Shown here piece by piece: positions 46,056 to 55,055 of a stretch of DNA of 64,000 nucleotides (the first letter of the stretch is position 1; each line of letters starts with the position of its first letter). The position numbers and the translations under genes were made by a program. The DNA is from an uncultured Roseobacter sp. (GTDB lineage: Bacteria; Pseudomonadota; Alphaproteobacteria; Rhodobacterales; Rhodobacteraceae): contig NZ_CANMNK010000005.1 in the NCBI RefSeq assembly GCF_947499265.1, positions 1 to 64,000 of the forward strand, in the 5' to 3' direction. The notes below the pieces were generated by a model. The model made no database searches, was not told the DNA's origin, and saw only the letters and a program-made list of their open reading frames with translations.

Positions 46056-46766
46056 CTATCTGAGCACCAGCGGCAGCCCCATCCAGTCCCGCAGGGCCCG
46101 GGTGGTCTCGGAAGGCTGTTCCAAGGTCGGCAGATGCCCCGCATGCTCCATGACCCGAAGTGTCGCATAGGGGATCAGTTCCGACATGAATTCATGCCGT
46201 TTCACCGGACATAACGCATCGTGCCGCCCGCATAGCACAAGTGTGGGGACCTTGCATTTTCGCAATGTGCTTTGTTGATCACGCCTGCGCTGCAGCGCGC
46301 GTGACTGGCGGACAAACACCTCCGCCCCTAGGGTTTCGGCCATATCCATCACCAGATTGAGAACATCCTGTTGATGTGCACCGGGTGCAAGATAGTTGGG
46401 TTTCATCTCCTCACGCATCACATCCAGCATGCGACCGGTGCGCGCGGCGACGATCTGAGGTTCGCGCGCCGCTGCGATTTGCGGGGTTTCGGCGAGGGGA
46501 TTGGTATCCATCAGGGCAATACGAGTTACCCTGTCCGGTGCCCGGCGCAAAATCTCCATCGCCACGATGCCGCCCATGCTCAGGCCCGCGAGGGCAAACC
46601 GGGTTGGCAGCTGATCGAGTAAGGACGAGGCAATCTCTTCAATCCGTTCGCCTTGCGTGATCGGTGCGACCATCACCGCCAGATCCGCGGACATTTCTGC
46701 GATTTGGGGCCCGAACAGCCGCGCATCACACATCATTCCGGGCAGCAGCACCAAAGGCTCAGCCAT
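46056..46766 (-). CDS. Alpha/beta hydrolase
   Basis: The 236-residue protein has the canonical fold with nucleophile elbow GLSMGG (about S81), an acid near LVLCGRHDALCP and the catalytic histidine in EHAGHLPTLEQP. It resembles enol-lactonase or 2-hydroxy-6-oxo-hydrolase relatives. Substrate unknown. It converges on phaZ with a ten-base gap. Confidence 0.88.
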   Translation of the reverse strand: MAEPLVLLPGMMCDARLFGPQIAEMSADLAVMVAPITQGERIEEIASSLLDQLPTRFALAGLSMGGIVAMEILRRAPDRVTRIALMDTNPLAETPQIAAAREPQIVAARTGRMLDVMREEMKPNYLAPGAHQQDVLNLVMDMAETLGAEVFVRQSRALQRRRDQQSTLRKCKVPTLVLCGRHDALCPVKRHEFMSELIPYATLRVMEHAGHLPTLEQPSETTRALRDWMGLPLVLR

Positions 46767-46894
46767 GCCGAAGCCTCCTGCCAGAGTGGCGCTGCGTGCT
46801 GCTCATGAAATGCCCCGTGATCCGCGATCTTGAAGGCAGTCTTACCCGCTATGCGCGCAATCGCAAGGCTGAGGCGCGGAGCTTTCGGCAAAAC

Positions 46895-47701
46895 TCAGCC
46901 TTTGAGCCGCTCCCAATAGATCGCGATGTGACGGGACAGGATTTCAGCATAGGCGCCTGTTTGTTTCAGTTTCGCCAACCCCGCGTTGAACCGATACATC
47001 AGGGCGGTGCCGCGCCAATGGGTCTTTGAGATCACCACATGCAACGATTGGGTGGCGAGAGGGCGGGTCAAAGGCACCACCTTCTCCGTCAGTCCCGCCG
47101 CAAACATGTGCTGGACGCCCTGGAATTCGTTGACGGCGACGGCATCAACCCTGCCCGCCATCAAAAGGTCGAAACACGCCCCAAGCGTCTGAGGCTGTCG
47201 CAACTTTACAGTGTCATTCGGCAGCCACTGGGCTTCAAATCCGTTCGGATCATGGGTGAGCAAACCGGAAGGCCGACACAGGGTGCGCCCCGCAAGATCC
47301 GCATTCTGGTCGAACTCAAATTCATCGTCCGCTCGCACGAAGAGCAGAATAACCACGTCGATCACAGGCTCCGAATAGTGAAAGTCGGTGCATCTGACAT
47401 CATCCGCGGCGGTGACTTCGCACCCGGGCTGACCCCATGGAAACGCCATGTCATAGGCCTTTGACTTGATCAGATCCGGTTGGGAGGACCAATTGTCCTG
47501 CCAGGTGATGGAGTGCGGCTCCGGCGCTGGGCTTGCCGCCAAAGCCGCCGCCACCAACTCCGTGAAAATACCTTGTTCCGGCCAGGTTGCAGCGGTGAAC
47601 GGAGCATTGTCCGGCCCGGTGAGGAGGCTGATGTCTGCCTGCGCCGAAAACGCCACCATCGTCGCAGCCAAGATACATGAGACGGGTCGAAGCCGCATCA
47701 T
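46895..47701 (-). CDS. Orphan family 3 periplasmic binding protein
   Basis: The 268-residue protein has a signal peptide (about 1-22, ending SAQAD) and a type 2 periplasmic-binding domain. It shares a layout with the upstream gene: an SYPWP-like/FPWGQPGC segment, a RTLCRPSG motif, TLGACFDLLMAGRVDAVAVNEF (ends quoted: GACFDLLMAGRVDAV) and SLHVVISKTHW. No permease or ATPase is adjacent. It starts in an ATGATGA overlap with the upstream stop. Confidence 0.85.
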   Translation of the reverse strand: MMRLRPVSCILAATMVAFSAQADISLLTGPDNAPFTAATWPEQGIFTELVAAALAASPAPEPHSITWQDNWSSQPDLIKSKAYDMAFPWGQPGCEVTAADDVRCTDFHYSEPVIDVVILLFVRADDEFEFDQNADLAGRTLCRPSGLLTHDPNGFEAQWLPNDTVKLRQPQTLGACFDLLMAGRVDAVAVNEFQGVQHMFAAGLTEKVVPLTRPLATQSLHVVISKTHWRGTALMYRFNAGLAKLKQTGAYAEILSRHIAIYWERLKG

Positions 47702-48792
47702 AAACCTGCCCAAACCGCGCTCAAATGACGGTCAAGGATGTCTTGGAACCCACCGTCACGCTTGAGTTTTCGCAGCCCATCGTTGAGCGCCGCCAATATC
47801 TTTTGGCTTTGCGGATGCTGCTTGGACACGACGGCATGAAGCGTCACAATACCAAGCGGAGTGTTTCGCAGCGGCGTAACACGATCTGTCAGGCCCAGCG
47901 TTGCAACCGCGTTTCGCCCCGTAAATTCGTTCACCACCACGGCATCGACATCCCCGCGCACCAGGAGATCGAAGCAGCCTGCTACCGTTGGCGCGCGGAC
48001 CAATTCAATCAAACCATTTCGCAACCATCCCCGCCCTTCAGCATCCAGCATGAAAACCATCCGGCCCGCGGGTCGGCACAGTTTTTTGCCATGGATGTCC
48101 TCGGTGTTCGCCAGGGGAACCGGCTTGTCTGCGTCCACGAACATCACCATCAACATCTCGAACATCGGGTCAGAAAATGCGTAAGCCTGACAGATGGGCG
48201 CGCCAGACAGGTCGTCGCAATCCGGTTTTGGCCAAGGATATGACACATCCATAAGATCGCCTGTCAGCAGCGGTTCAAGGTGTGATGCCCAATCGTTGAT
48301 GCGGAAAGTCTTGACCGTTCTGCTCTTCAGACCCCGTTGCAATGCTTGGTCCATCACTTCGGCCAGCATCCCACCCTGCGGCAGACGATGGTCCGAAAAC
48401 GGGGCCTGATCGTCGCCGGTAACCACCCGCAAAGGCGTCGAACGAACCGGCGGAACGCTTGGCTCCGAGACGTTGGTTCCGGGGGAAACCGAATCCAGTT
48501 TTAGCCGTTCGCCGGACACCGCGCCGCGGGGGGACATGCCCTTGGGCAAACCGTTGATGCACGCGAGCTCCAACCGCGTGCCCACGAGAATTTTGTCGGG
48601 ATCTTCACCAATCACGCTGCGGTTCACAGTATGGATTGCCGTCCATTTACCCGCATCTTTGTAGAGGCGATTGGCAATGAGCGAGAGGCTGTCGCCCCGC
48701 GCCACCTCGTAGTCGCCACCGCAAGCCTGAGCCATAACATTGCCCGGGCCAAACCCGCACAGAACCAAGATATAGAAAAACAGCCTGACCAT
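47698..48792 (-). CDS. LysM domain fused to a family 3 periplasmic binding domain
   Basis: After a signal peptide (about 1-22, ending VMAQA) comes a LysM domain at about 28-77 (YEVARGDSLSLIANRLYK, with KILVGTRLEL at its end). A Pro/Ser-rich linker follows to about residue 115, then a binding-protein domain with CQAYAFSDPMFEMLM, KLCRPAGRM and GCFDLLVRGDVDAVVVNEF (364 residues total). LysM should hold the protein to peptidoglycan. The paralog without LysM follows at once in a coupled overlap. I know of no assigned role. Confidence 0.85.
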   Translation of the reverse strand: MVRLFFYILVLCGFGPGNVMAQACGGDYEVARGDSLSLIANRLYKDAGKWTAIHTVNRSVIGEDPDKILVGTRLELACINGLPKGMSPRGAVSGERLKLDSVSPGTNVSEPSVPPVRSTPLRVVTGDDQAPFSDHRLPQGGMLAEVMDQALQRGLKSRTVKTFRINDWASHLEPLLTGDLMDVSYPWPKPDCDDLSGAPICQAYAFSDPMFEMLMVMFVDADKPVPLANTEDIHGKKLCRPAGRMVFMLDAEGRGWLRNGLIELVRAPTVAGCFDLLVRGDVDAVVVNEFTGRNAVATLGLTDRVTPLRNTPLGIVTLHAVVSKQHPQSQKILAALNDGLRKLKRDGGFQDILDRHLSAVWAGL

Positions 48793-48867
48793 GAATCATC
48801 ACCCCCCTGATGACGCTGGGGAGACATTGCTCAAATCTCGTTTTAGGTCAATGTTCAATCAATATGT

Positions 48868-48876
48868 TGTGGATAA
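48868..48876 (-). promoter_or_regulatory. DnaA-box 9-mer, intergenic
   Basis: TGTGGATAA, the reverse complement of the DnaA consensus TTATCCACA, lies between the LysM gene and the gene ending at 48901. It could be upstream of the LysM operon (76 bp before its start). Confidence 0.4.
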
Positions 48877-48900
48877 GATGCCAAAAATATACAATATGCT

Positions 48901-49539
48901 CTAGTTCTGCGGGAATTTAATGCCGCGATAAGCAGGGAAGTCCGCGTAGCGCCCCCTGCGATCTTCCAACGATTCCGCTGGCTCGGCGCCAGCGCGGAGC
49001 AACATCCCCTTGGGCGCGATATAGCTCGAAATCGTGCGCAGGGGGGTGGGTCGCCAAACCAGGTTGAACGCCGCGAGTTTGGGAAAAAACCATGCCTCGG
49101 AATAGGGCAGATGATCATGGATCCACCAGGCCAGATCACGCCAATCGCGGCCTTGCGCGTATTGATCCGCAAACCAGGGAATGGCCAGCGACGTGCCTGC
49201 GATCGCCTCGGCCCCCGCGCCGCGATCCCAGATATGGCACTCGATCGGGTTATCGTTGGCGGCACAATTCAATTTATGCGCGTTGCCATATCCATTCAGT
49301 GTCGGGGACCGGTATCCGGACCTGATGGCGAGGCGGCCGAAAGTTTCCTCCAACGGATCAAGCAGTTCTGTGCAGAGCATGCGCCCATTCTCAAGCGCCA
49401 GTTCAGGATCAGGTGGCACATTGGGCACGCCGTGGATGTTACTGATTTCCGAATAGAGAAAATCCCGCATGTAGAAATGCTTGGACAACCGCACGCGGCC
49501 AAGCGTCTCCAGGCTCCACATGGATTTAGGGCTGCGCAT
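48901..49539 (-). CDS. Peptidase M15-like protein, weakly matching
   Basis: The 212-residue protein resembles M15-type (D-Ala-D-Ala carboxypeptidase/endolysin) folds at the front: LSKHFYMRDFLYSE, then LRI-like AIRSGYRSPTLNGYGNAHKLN (quoted in part: SGYRSPTLNGYGNAH). The usual zinc-ligand spacing is altered, reading HKLNCAANDNPIECHIWD, so activity is uncertain. No signal peptide is evident. Its ATG overlaps the next gene's stop (TGATG), coupling it to the VOC gene. Confidence 0.5.
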   Translation of the reverse strand: MRSPKSMWSLETLGRVRLSKHFYMRDFLYSEISNIHGVPNVPPDPELALENGRMLCTELLDPLEETFGRLAIRSGYRSPTLNGYGNAHKLNCAANDNPIECHIWDRGAGAEAIAGTSLAIPWFADQYAQGRDWRDLAWWIHDHLPYSEAWFFPKLAAFNLVWRPTPLRTISSYIAPKGMLLRAGAEPAESLEDRRGRYADFPAYRGIKFPQN

Positions 49540-49973
49540 CAGTCGTCCGCGTATCCGTTCCACCGGAAAGCGCCATCGTGACGCAGCGGCGAGAACGGGT
49601 TGTGCGCGATCTCCCAAATATGGCCCTCGGGGTCGGAAAAATACCCGTGGTGCCCACCCCAAAAGACGTCTTGGGCCGGTTTGAGGATTTTTGCACCAGC
49701 CGCCTCAGCCCGGGCCAGCAGCGGCGCGACGTCTTCTTTGGCCGGTACATTATACGCAAACGTGCTCGCCCCATACCCAAGCTGATCCGGAGACACTCCG
49801 ATATCCTCTGCCAGCTTGTCCAGCGGATAAAGACCGAGCGTCTGGCCAATCAGATCATAGGCGATCACCCCGTCTGGCGAGGGCGTGCGCTGCCAACCAA
49901 GCGCGTCGTAAAATGCCGACAAGGCGTTGATATCACGCGCGCCAAGTGTAATCAGGCTAATCCGCTGTTCCAT
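49539..49973 (-). CDS. VOC-family (glyoxalase/dioxygenase-like) protein
   Basis: The 144-residue protein has one vicinal-oxygen-chelate fold: ISLITLGARDINALSAFYDALG (quoted in part) at the N-terminus and FWGGHHGYFSDPEGHIWEIAHN (quoted in part) near the C-terminus, with likely metal ligands His and Glu. Substrate unknown. AGGAG lies seven bases before ATG 49973. First-type member of the minus-strand group hydrolase-VOC-M15-like. Confidence 0.85.
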   Translation of the reverse strand: MEQRISLITLGARDINALSAFYDALGWQRTPSPDGVIAYDLIGQTLGLYPLDKLAEDIGVSPDQLGYGASTFAYNVPAKEDVAPLLARAEAAGAKILKPAQDVFWGGHHGYFSDPEGHIWEIAHNPFSPLRHDGAFRWNGYADD

Positions 49974-49982
49974 GGTCTGCTC

Positions 49983-50735
49983 CTATTCTGCAAGCGCCAG
50001 AATGTCTTCGATTGCCGTTTCGATGATGCCAAGACAGGGGCCATCTGAAAACCGATGATCCGCGTCCTTGACCAACGTCAGGCGCATGTCCGGGCAGGTT
50101 GCGTGGTCCACAAGACGCAATGCCGTTTCGGTGCTGACGGCCGTATCTGCCGTGCCCTGCAGACAGCGGACAGGAAAGGGCAAATCGAGCGGGGATAGCA
50201 GCACCAGATGCTTGCGACCATCTTCGATCATGCGCCATGTGATCACGTAAGGTTCCATATAGTCAGAGGGGATTTCGACACGGCCATCCTCTTGCAATTG
50301 GGCGCGCTGTGCATCGCTGAAACCCGCCCAATAGCTGTCCTCGGTAAAGTCAGGCGCTGCGGCGATGGTCACCAGCCCGGCGATGCGATCCGCAAGACGC
50401 TTGGCCAGCAACAGCGCCTGCCAGCCGCCCATGGACGACCCCACCGGTAAAATCGGCCCGTCGGTCAGGGCCTGAATGATCTGGTAGGTGTCTTCGGCCC
50501 AATCACCAATGCAGCCTTCCTCGAAAGCCTCGGACGATTGGCCGTGACCGGAGTAATCGAACCGCAAAAACGCCCGGCCCTGCGCCCGCGCCCAATCTTC
50601 CAGATGTAGCGCCTTGGTTCCCTCCATGTCGGATTTCAGCCCGCCCAGAAAGATGATCCAGGGCCCGCGCCCCGGCGTCAGGTGATAGGCGAGCCTGCGG
50701 CCTTCCGGCCCGACGAAGGTATTTGGCGTGGTCAT
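49983..50735 (-). CDS. Alpha/beta hydrolase, thioesterase-like
   Basis: The 250-residue protein resembles ABHD10-type hydrolases: FLGGLKSDMEGTKA, FDYSGHGQSS, the nucleophile elbow GSSMGGW, and the histidine in VKDADHRFSDG. Substrate is not readable; relatives hydrolyse acyl-thioesters or glucuronides. ATG 50735 has AAAGGA upstream; an in-frame start at 50816 runs into the divergent regulator promoter. Confidence 0.88.
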   Translation of the reverse strand: MTTPNTFVGPEGRRLAYHLTPGRGPWIIFLGGLKSDMEGTKALHLEDWARAQGRAFLRFDYSGHGQSSEAFEEGCIGDWAEDTYQIIQALTDGPILPVGSSMGGWQALLLAKRLADRIAGLVTIAAAPDFTEDSYWAGFSDAQRAQLQEDGRVEIPSDYMEPYVITWRMIEDGRKHLVLLSPLDLPFPVRCLQGTADTAVSTETALRLVDHATCPDMRLTLVKDADHRFSDGPCLGIIETAIEDILALAE

Positions 50736-50853
50736 GGATGGGTCCTTTCTGGCGCGATGATGCGCGCAAGCAGAACGAGCCTGCAATCCCCTTGCAGAAT
50801 TTTTATATGTTACCATCTTGTCACGTGATTAACTACTCACTTATAAAGAATTC

Positions 50854-51612
50854 ATGGATTCGATTTTCAAAGCTCTTGCCGATCCGGCCCGTCGCACGCT
50901 GCTTGACAGCCTGCGCGTCAAGCCCGGGCAAAGCCTGCAGGATCTGCAGGTACAGCTCGATATGACGCGTTTTGGTGTGATGAAGCATCTGGGCGTGCTG
51001 GAAGAGGCAAAGCTGATCGTGACCCATAAAAAAGGCCGGTTCAAATACCACTACCTCAACGCGCTTCCGCTGCAGGAAGCAATTGATCGCTGGGTGGAGC
51101 CCCTGCTTCAGCAACCAGCGGCACGAGCGGTGCTCAATCTCAAAACCCAACTTGAAGGAACACCGAAGATGACCAAACCCGATTTCATGATGCAGACCTA
51201 TATTCACTGCACACAAGATGCACTTTGGCATGCGCTGACTGATGCAGAGGCTAACGCTGCCTATAATTTTGTCGCAGGCAGCTGCGTGCGCGAGGGCAAC
51301 AAGCTGGTTCTGAAATTTCCCGATGACAGCGTGATGCTGGTCCTGACGGAAACCAAGCTGACGCCGAAAACGCGGATTGAAAGCACGTTTGAGCCCCATT
51401 GGGCGGGCCCAGATGTGCCGCTGGAACAGTCACGCTTTGTCTACATGATCGAACCGCAGGGCGAGAATTGCATGCTCACGTTGGAGCACTACGACATCCC
51501 CGCCGGTCAAGAAGGCGTAGCCGATGGCTGGCATCGCACCCTTGCGGGTCTGAAAACATGGCTGGAGACCGGGCAATCCGTCCGCTTTTCCCATGCCGAG
51601 GCGGAGGGTTGA
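50854..51612 (+). CDS. ArsR-type HTH fused to an SRPBCC/AHSA1 domain
   Basis: The 252-residue protein has an ArsR winged helix (about 1-80: IFKALADPARRTLLDSLR, TRFGVMKHLGVLEEA) joined to an Activator-of-Hsp90-like SRPBCC domain (about 105-245). The fusion suggests a one-component regulator or ligand-sensing partner. Two-gene versions of this pair are common, so this is a natural fusion. MAPEG follows three bases later. Confidence 0.85.
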   Translation: MDSIFKALADPARRTLLDSLRVKPGQSLQDLQVQLDMTRFGVMKHLGVLEEAKLIVTHKKGRFKYHYLNALPLQEAIDRWVEPLLQQPAARAVLNLKTQLEGTPKMTKPDFMMQTYIHCTQDALWHALTDAEANAAYNFVAGSCVREGNKLVLKFPDDSVMLVLTETKLTPKTRIESTFEPHWAGPDVPLEQSRFVYMIEPQGENCMLTLEHYDIPAGQEGVADGWHRTLAGLKTWLETGQSVRFSHAEAEG

Positions 51613-51615
51613 TCC

Positions 51616-52029
51616 ATGCCGACAGAAACGCTTTCCACCGAAATGGGCATCCTGATCATGCTGTGTATTTTAGCTGCATCATTGTGGATCCCCTACATCG
51701 TCGGCGTGAACACGGACCCCGCGCCCATCGACAATTTCACGCGGCCCGGCGATCTGACGCAGCTGCGTCCTTGGGTCCACCGCGCCTATCGGGCGCATCT
51801 CAACCTGCTGGAACAACTGCTGCCCTTCGCCATCCTGGTTCTGATCATTGATCGGCTGGGGGGCTATTCGAGCCTTACCTATTGGACGGCCATCGCCTTT
51901 TTCTGGCTGCGGATCGCACATGCGGCAGGCATGATTTCGGGCCTCGCGCGTTTGCCATTGCGCCCGATCATTTTCACAAGTGGATGGGTGTGCTGTTTGC
52001 TGATGGCCTACGCGGCATACGTCGCCTGA
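51616..52029 (+). CDS. MAPEG-family membrane protein
   Basis: The 137-residue protein has four predicted membrane helices and the MAPEG (microsomal glutathione transferase) pattern: RAYRAHLNLLEQLLPFAILVLI (quoted in part) with the conserved polar residues. It could handle glutathione or eicosanoid-like substrates in the membrane; activity unknown. It is cotranscribed with the ArsR-SRPBCC gene. Confidence 0.85.
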   Translation: MPTETLSTEMGILIMLCILAASLWIPYIVGVNTDPAPIDNFTRPGDLTQLRPWVHRAYRAHLNLLEQLLPFAILVLIIDRLGGYSSLTYWTAIAFFWLRIAHAAGMISGLARLPLRPIIFTSGWVCCLLMAYAAYVA

Positions 52030-52043
52030 CAGGGCAACGCCTG

Positions 52044-52079
52044 CGGCGCAATTACCCGCTGACGTAGGGTGTTGCGCCG
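52044..52079. terminator. Hairpin at the convergent end of MAPEG and a small gene
   Basis: Eight-base arms CGGCGCAA (52044-52051) and TTGCGCCG (52072-52079) flank a 20-base loop and overlap the last codons of the minus-strand gene. It could act as a terminator for the converging transcripts; no T run is present. Confidence 0.4.
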
Positions 52080-52297
52080 GGGCGATAGAAAATCTTTTGG
52101 TTGTGCAGACGCCCAAGCAGCTCTTCGTTTTCGCGCTGGTCGGCTTCGATCACCGTCACGGACTGCAAATCAGCAGGGTTTTCGTCAGACAGCGCCCGCC
52201 GCATCCGGCAAAGCTCACGACCGCGCGCGCGCAGAGACTCCTCGATCAGATCGACATCGTGGATACTCAATTCAAACGTACGGTTATAGCTCGGCAT
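52052..52297 (-). CDS. Small helical hypothetical protein
   Basis: The 81-residue protein is Arg/Glu-rich and predicted helical (VDLIEESLRARGRELCRMRRAL in part), with no signal or membrane segment. Function unknown. It is divergent from thrS and converges on MAPEG. Confidence 0.65.
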   Translation of the reverse strand: MPSYNRTFELSIHDVDLIEESLRARGRELCRMRRALSDENPADLQSVTVIEADQRENEELLGRLHNQKIFYRPGATPYVSG

Positions 52298-52490
52298 CTG
52301 GTTCCCCTAGGCGATGAAACTTCTCTTGGTCTATGTCGGATTTAACACGTGAAATGTCGCAGTCAACGTATTCTTCGGTATACAGGCCAAGTGTTTTGCT
52401 TGACAGTTTACCGCGCACCCGTCATGTCGCAGGCACATATACCCGCAACCGGGCGTCTCGTAGGCGCCAAACCGACGAGGAGTGCCCAAG

Positions 52491-54449
52491 ATGGCCCCAA
52501 AAGACAGTTCAATCTCTCTTACTTTTCCCGACGGCAATGCGCGCGACTACCCGGCTGGCGTAACCGCTGGCGATGTTGCCGCAAGCATTTCGACCTCCCT
52601 GCGCAAGAAGGCGATCAGCGCGACCGTGAACGGCGAGCACTACGATCTTGCCTGGCCGATTGAAGGCGATGCCAGCGTTGCCATCCATACCATGCAGGAC
52701 GAAGAGCAGGCCAATGAGCTGGTCCGCCATGACCTTGCGCACATCATGGCCCGCGCGGTGCAGGAAATCTGGCCCGACACTCAGGTCACCATTGGCCCGG
52801 TGATCAAGGACGGCTGGTATTACGACTTTGACCGCGAAGACCCGTTCACTCCCGAAGATCTCGGCCTCATCGAGAAGAAGATGAAAGAGATCATCAACAA
52901 GCGTGACCCGGTGCGGACCGAGGTCTGGGACCGGGCGCGCGCCGTCAAGCACTACGAAGACGCGGGCGAGCCCTACAAAGTGGAGCTGATCGACGCCATT
53001 CCGGGCGACGAGCCATTGCGCATGTATTGGCATGGGGATTGGCAGGACCTCTGCCGTGGGCCGCATCTGCAGCACACCGGGCAGGTGCCGGGCGATGCCT
53101 TCAAGCTGATGTCGATTGCCGGGGCCTATTGGCGCGGCGACAGCGACCGCGCCATGTTGCAACGAATCTATGGCGTGGCCTTCACCGGCAAGGAAAAGCT
53201 GCGCGCGCATCTCAACATGCTGGAAGAGGCCGCCAAGCGCGACCACCGCAAGCTGGGCCGCGAGATGAACCTATTTCACATGCAGGAAGAGGCGCCCGGG
53301 CAGGTCTTCTGGCACCCCAATGGCTGGTCCATCTACACCACCTTGCAAGACTACATGCGGCGTAAACAGCGCGCAGCGGGCTATCAGGAAGTGAACACCC
53401 CGCAGGTCGTGGACCGTAAACTCTGGGAAGCCTCCGGCCACTGGGACAAATACCAGGAGCATATGTTCATCGTCGAGGTGGACGAAGAACACGCGCGCGA
53501 GAAGGCCATCAATGCCCTGAAGCCGATGAACTGCCCCTGCCACGTGCAAATCTTCAATCAGGGTCTGAAATCCTACCGCGATCTGCCCCTGCGTCTTGCG
53601 GAATTCGGCTCGTGTAACCGCTATGAGCCCTCGGGCGCGCTGCATGGCATCATGCGGGTGCGCGGGTTTACGCAGGACGATGGGCACATCTTCTGCCGTG
53701 AGGATCAGATCGAGGCCGAATGTGCAGATTTCATCAACTACCTCTCCTCCGTCTACAAGGATCTGGGGTTTGACAGTTTCGAGATCATGTTTGCGACCCG
53801 GCCCGAAAAGCGCGTTGGTTCAGAGGAAAGCTGGGATCACGTCGAATCCGCACTTGAGAACGCGATCAAGGCCACTGGCCACCCCTATACTCTGGACGCG
53901 GGTGAAGGCGCGTTTTACGGGCCCAAGCTCGACTTCAAACTGACGGATGCGATTGGCCGGGAATGGCAATGCGGCACCTTCCAGGTGGATCCCAACCTGC
54001 CCGAGCGGCTGGGGGCGACCTTCATCGGGGAAGATGGCGCCAAGCACAGGCCCTACATGCTGCACCGCGCCTGTCTGGGCTCCTTTGAGCGTTTCATCGG
54101 CATGCTGATCGAAAACTCGGCTGGTAAGCTGCCGTTCTGGCTGGCGCCACGCCAGGTTGTCGTTGCCTCCATCATCTCTGACGCCGACGACTATGTACAA
54201 GAGGTGGTCGAGACGCTGCGCGCAGCGGGCGTGCGGGCCGAAGCCGACATCCGCAACGAAAAGATCAACTATAAGGTGCGCGAGCATTCCGTGGGCAAAG
54301 TGCCGGTCATACTGGCCGTCGGTGCCCGCGAGGTTGAGGAACGCACGGTCACTGTCCGACGTCTGGGTGAAAAGCAGACACAGGTCCAACCCCTTGATGA
54401 GGTTGCCGCCGCGCTCTCCACGGACGCAACACCGCCCGACCAGTTGTAA
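52491..54449 (+). CDS. thrS: Threonyl-tRNA synthetase
   Basis: ThrS charges tRNA-Thr. The 652 residues comprise a TGS domain (about 1-65), the editing domain with the [10 protein letters not shown]-type region, the class II core with MNCPCH zinc-binding Cys, and an anticodon-binding domain. ATG 52491 has AGGAG at a good distance; a GTG at 52482 would lengthen it by three residues. No T-box is expected in this lineage and none was seen. A strong terminator follows. Confidence 0.98.
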   Translation: MAPKDSSISLTFPDGNARDYPAGVTAGDVAASISTSLRKKAISATVNGEHYDLAWPIEGDASVAIHTMQDEEQANELVRHDLAHIMARAVQEIWPDTQVTIGPVIKDGWYYDFDREDPFTPEDLGLIEKKMKEIINKRDPVRTEVWDRARAVKHYEDAGEPYKVELIDAIPGDEPLRMYWHGDWQDLCRGPHLQHTGQVPGDAFKLMSIAGAYWRGDSDRAMLQRIYGVAFTGKEKLRAHLNMLEEAAKRDHRKLGREMNLFHMQEEAPGQVFWHPNGWSIYTTLQDYMRRKQRAAGYQEVNTPQVVDRKLWEASGHWDKYQEHMFIVEVDEEHAREKAINALKPMNCPCHVQIFNQGLKSYRDLPLRLAEFGSCNRYEPSGALHGIMRVRGFTQDDGHIFCREDQIEAECADFINYLSSVYKDLGFDSFEIMFATRPEKRVGSEESWDHVESALENAIKATGHPYTLDAGEGAFYGPKLDFKLTDAIGREWQCGTFQVDPNLPERLGATFIGEDGAKHRPYMLHRACLGSFERFIGMLIENSAGKLPFWLAPRQVVVASIISDADDYVQEVVETLRAAGVRAEADIRNEKINYKVREHSVGKVPVILAVGAREVEERTVTVRRLGEKQTQVQPLDEVAAALSTDATPPDQL

Positions 54450-54455
54450 CAAACT

Positions 54456-54497
54456 CCGGCCCCGGAGCGGCAAAAGACCGTTTCCGGGGCCGGTTTT
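54456..54497 (+). terminator. Strong terminator after thrS
   Basis: Eleven-base perfect arms CCGGCCCCGGA (54456-54466) and TCCGGGGCCGG (54483-54493) enclose a 16-base loop and are followed by TTTT. It isolates thrS from the bufferin operon promoter. Confidence 0.92.
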
Positions 54498-54560
54498 GTA
54501 ACATTTCAGGTGCTTGAAGTGCGATTTTCCGCGTCCGAGATAATTTCCACTGACAGCTCT

Positions 54561-54589
54561 GTGACACACAGGCTCGTGAGTGGTATATT
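54561..54589 (+). promoter_or_regulatory. Sigma-70 type promoter of the bufferin operon
   Basis: -35 GTGACA (54561-54566) and -10 TATATT (54584-54589) are separated by exactly 17 bp. Transcription would start near 54596, leaving a 5' leader of about 60 bases before ATG 54655. The match to the housekeeping consensus suggests basal expression; any copper or ECF-sigma control is not visible. Confidence 0.65.
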
Positions 54590-54654
54590 AACGCCTAAAA
54601 ACATACCTATACTGCATCAACGACCGCAATGGTCCGCAACAAGGGAATGAATTC

Positions 54655-54957
54655 ATGTCCAAAACAATGAAAACCGTAGCGATCGCAGGCGCAGTTGCAG
54701 CAGCCATGGCAGCGCAGGTGACAACCGCACAGGCTGCCGCAAAAGAAAAGTGTTTCGGCATCTCGCTGGCGGGCGCGAATGATTGCGCTGCTGGCCCGGG
54801 CACAACCTGTGCCGGTACATCGACAGTGGATTATCAGGGCAACGCCTGGACGCTGGTAGACGCAGGCACATGCGCAGAGATCGAACTGCCCGCGATGGCA
54901 GACGGCACCGAGCGCAAGGGTTCGCTGGAAGAACTGGACCGCGATCTGCCAGCCTAA
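54655..54957 (+). CDS. bufA1: Bufferin-type precursor peptide (DUF2282), BufA1-like
   Basis: The 100-residue DUF2282 protein has a Sec signal (about 1-28, ending TAQAA) and a mature part with four cysteines at 33, 44, 52 and 73, the spacing typical of BufA1 peptides. In Caulobacter such a peptide is modified by an MNIO enzyme, which turns two cysteines into thiooxazoles, and is exported to bind copper in the periplasm. Here it is followed by the full set of partner genes, so the same role is likely. The acidic C-terminus is unmodified in appearance. Confidence 0.92.
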   Translation: MSKTMKTVAIAGAVAAAMAAQVTTAQAAAKEKCFGISLAGANDCAAGPGTTCAGTSTVDYQGNAWTLVDAGTCAEIELPAMADGTERKGSLEELDRDLPA

Positions 54958-54978
54958 GCCGGTTTCCCCCAAAGAAGA

Positions 54979-55005
54979 GGTCAGGCGGTGATCTACCGGC
55001 TGACC
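54979..55005 (+). terminator. Hairpin between bufA1 and bufB
   Basis: Eleven-base arms 54979-54989 and 54995-55005 pair with one mismatch around a five-base loop. No T run follows. It probably raises precursor mRNA level relative to the enzymes. Confidence 0.6.
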
Positions 55006-55055
55006 CTCACACCAAACGATGCCCTAGGACACATGAAGTTAGTTGGTGGGTCACG

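Noticed and set aside
52298-52490. T-box leader before thrS
   Set aside because: No T-box core sequence or antiterminator/terminator pair; a TTGACA at 52400 is a plausible -35 but the -10 is poor.
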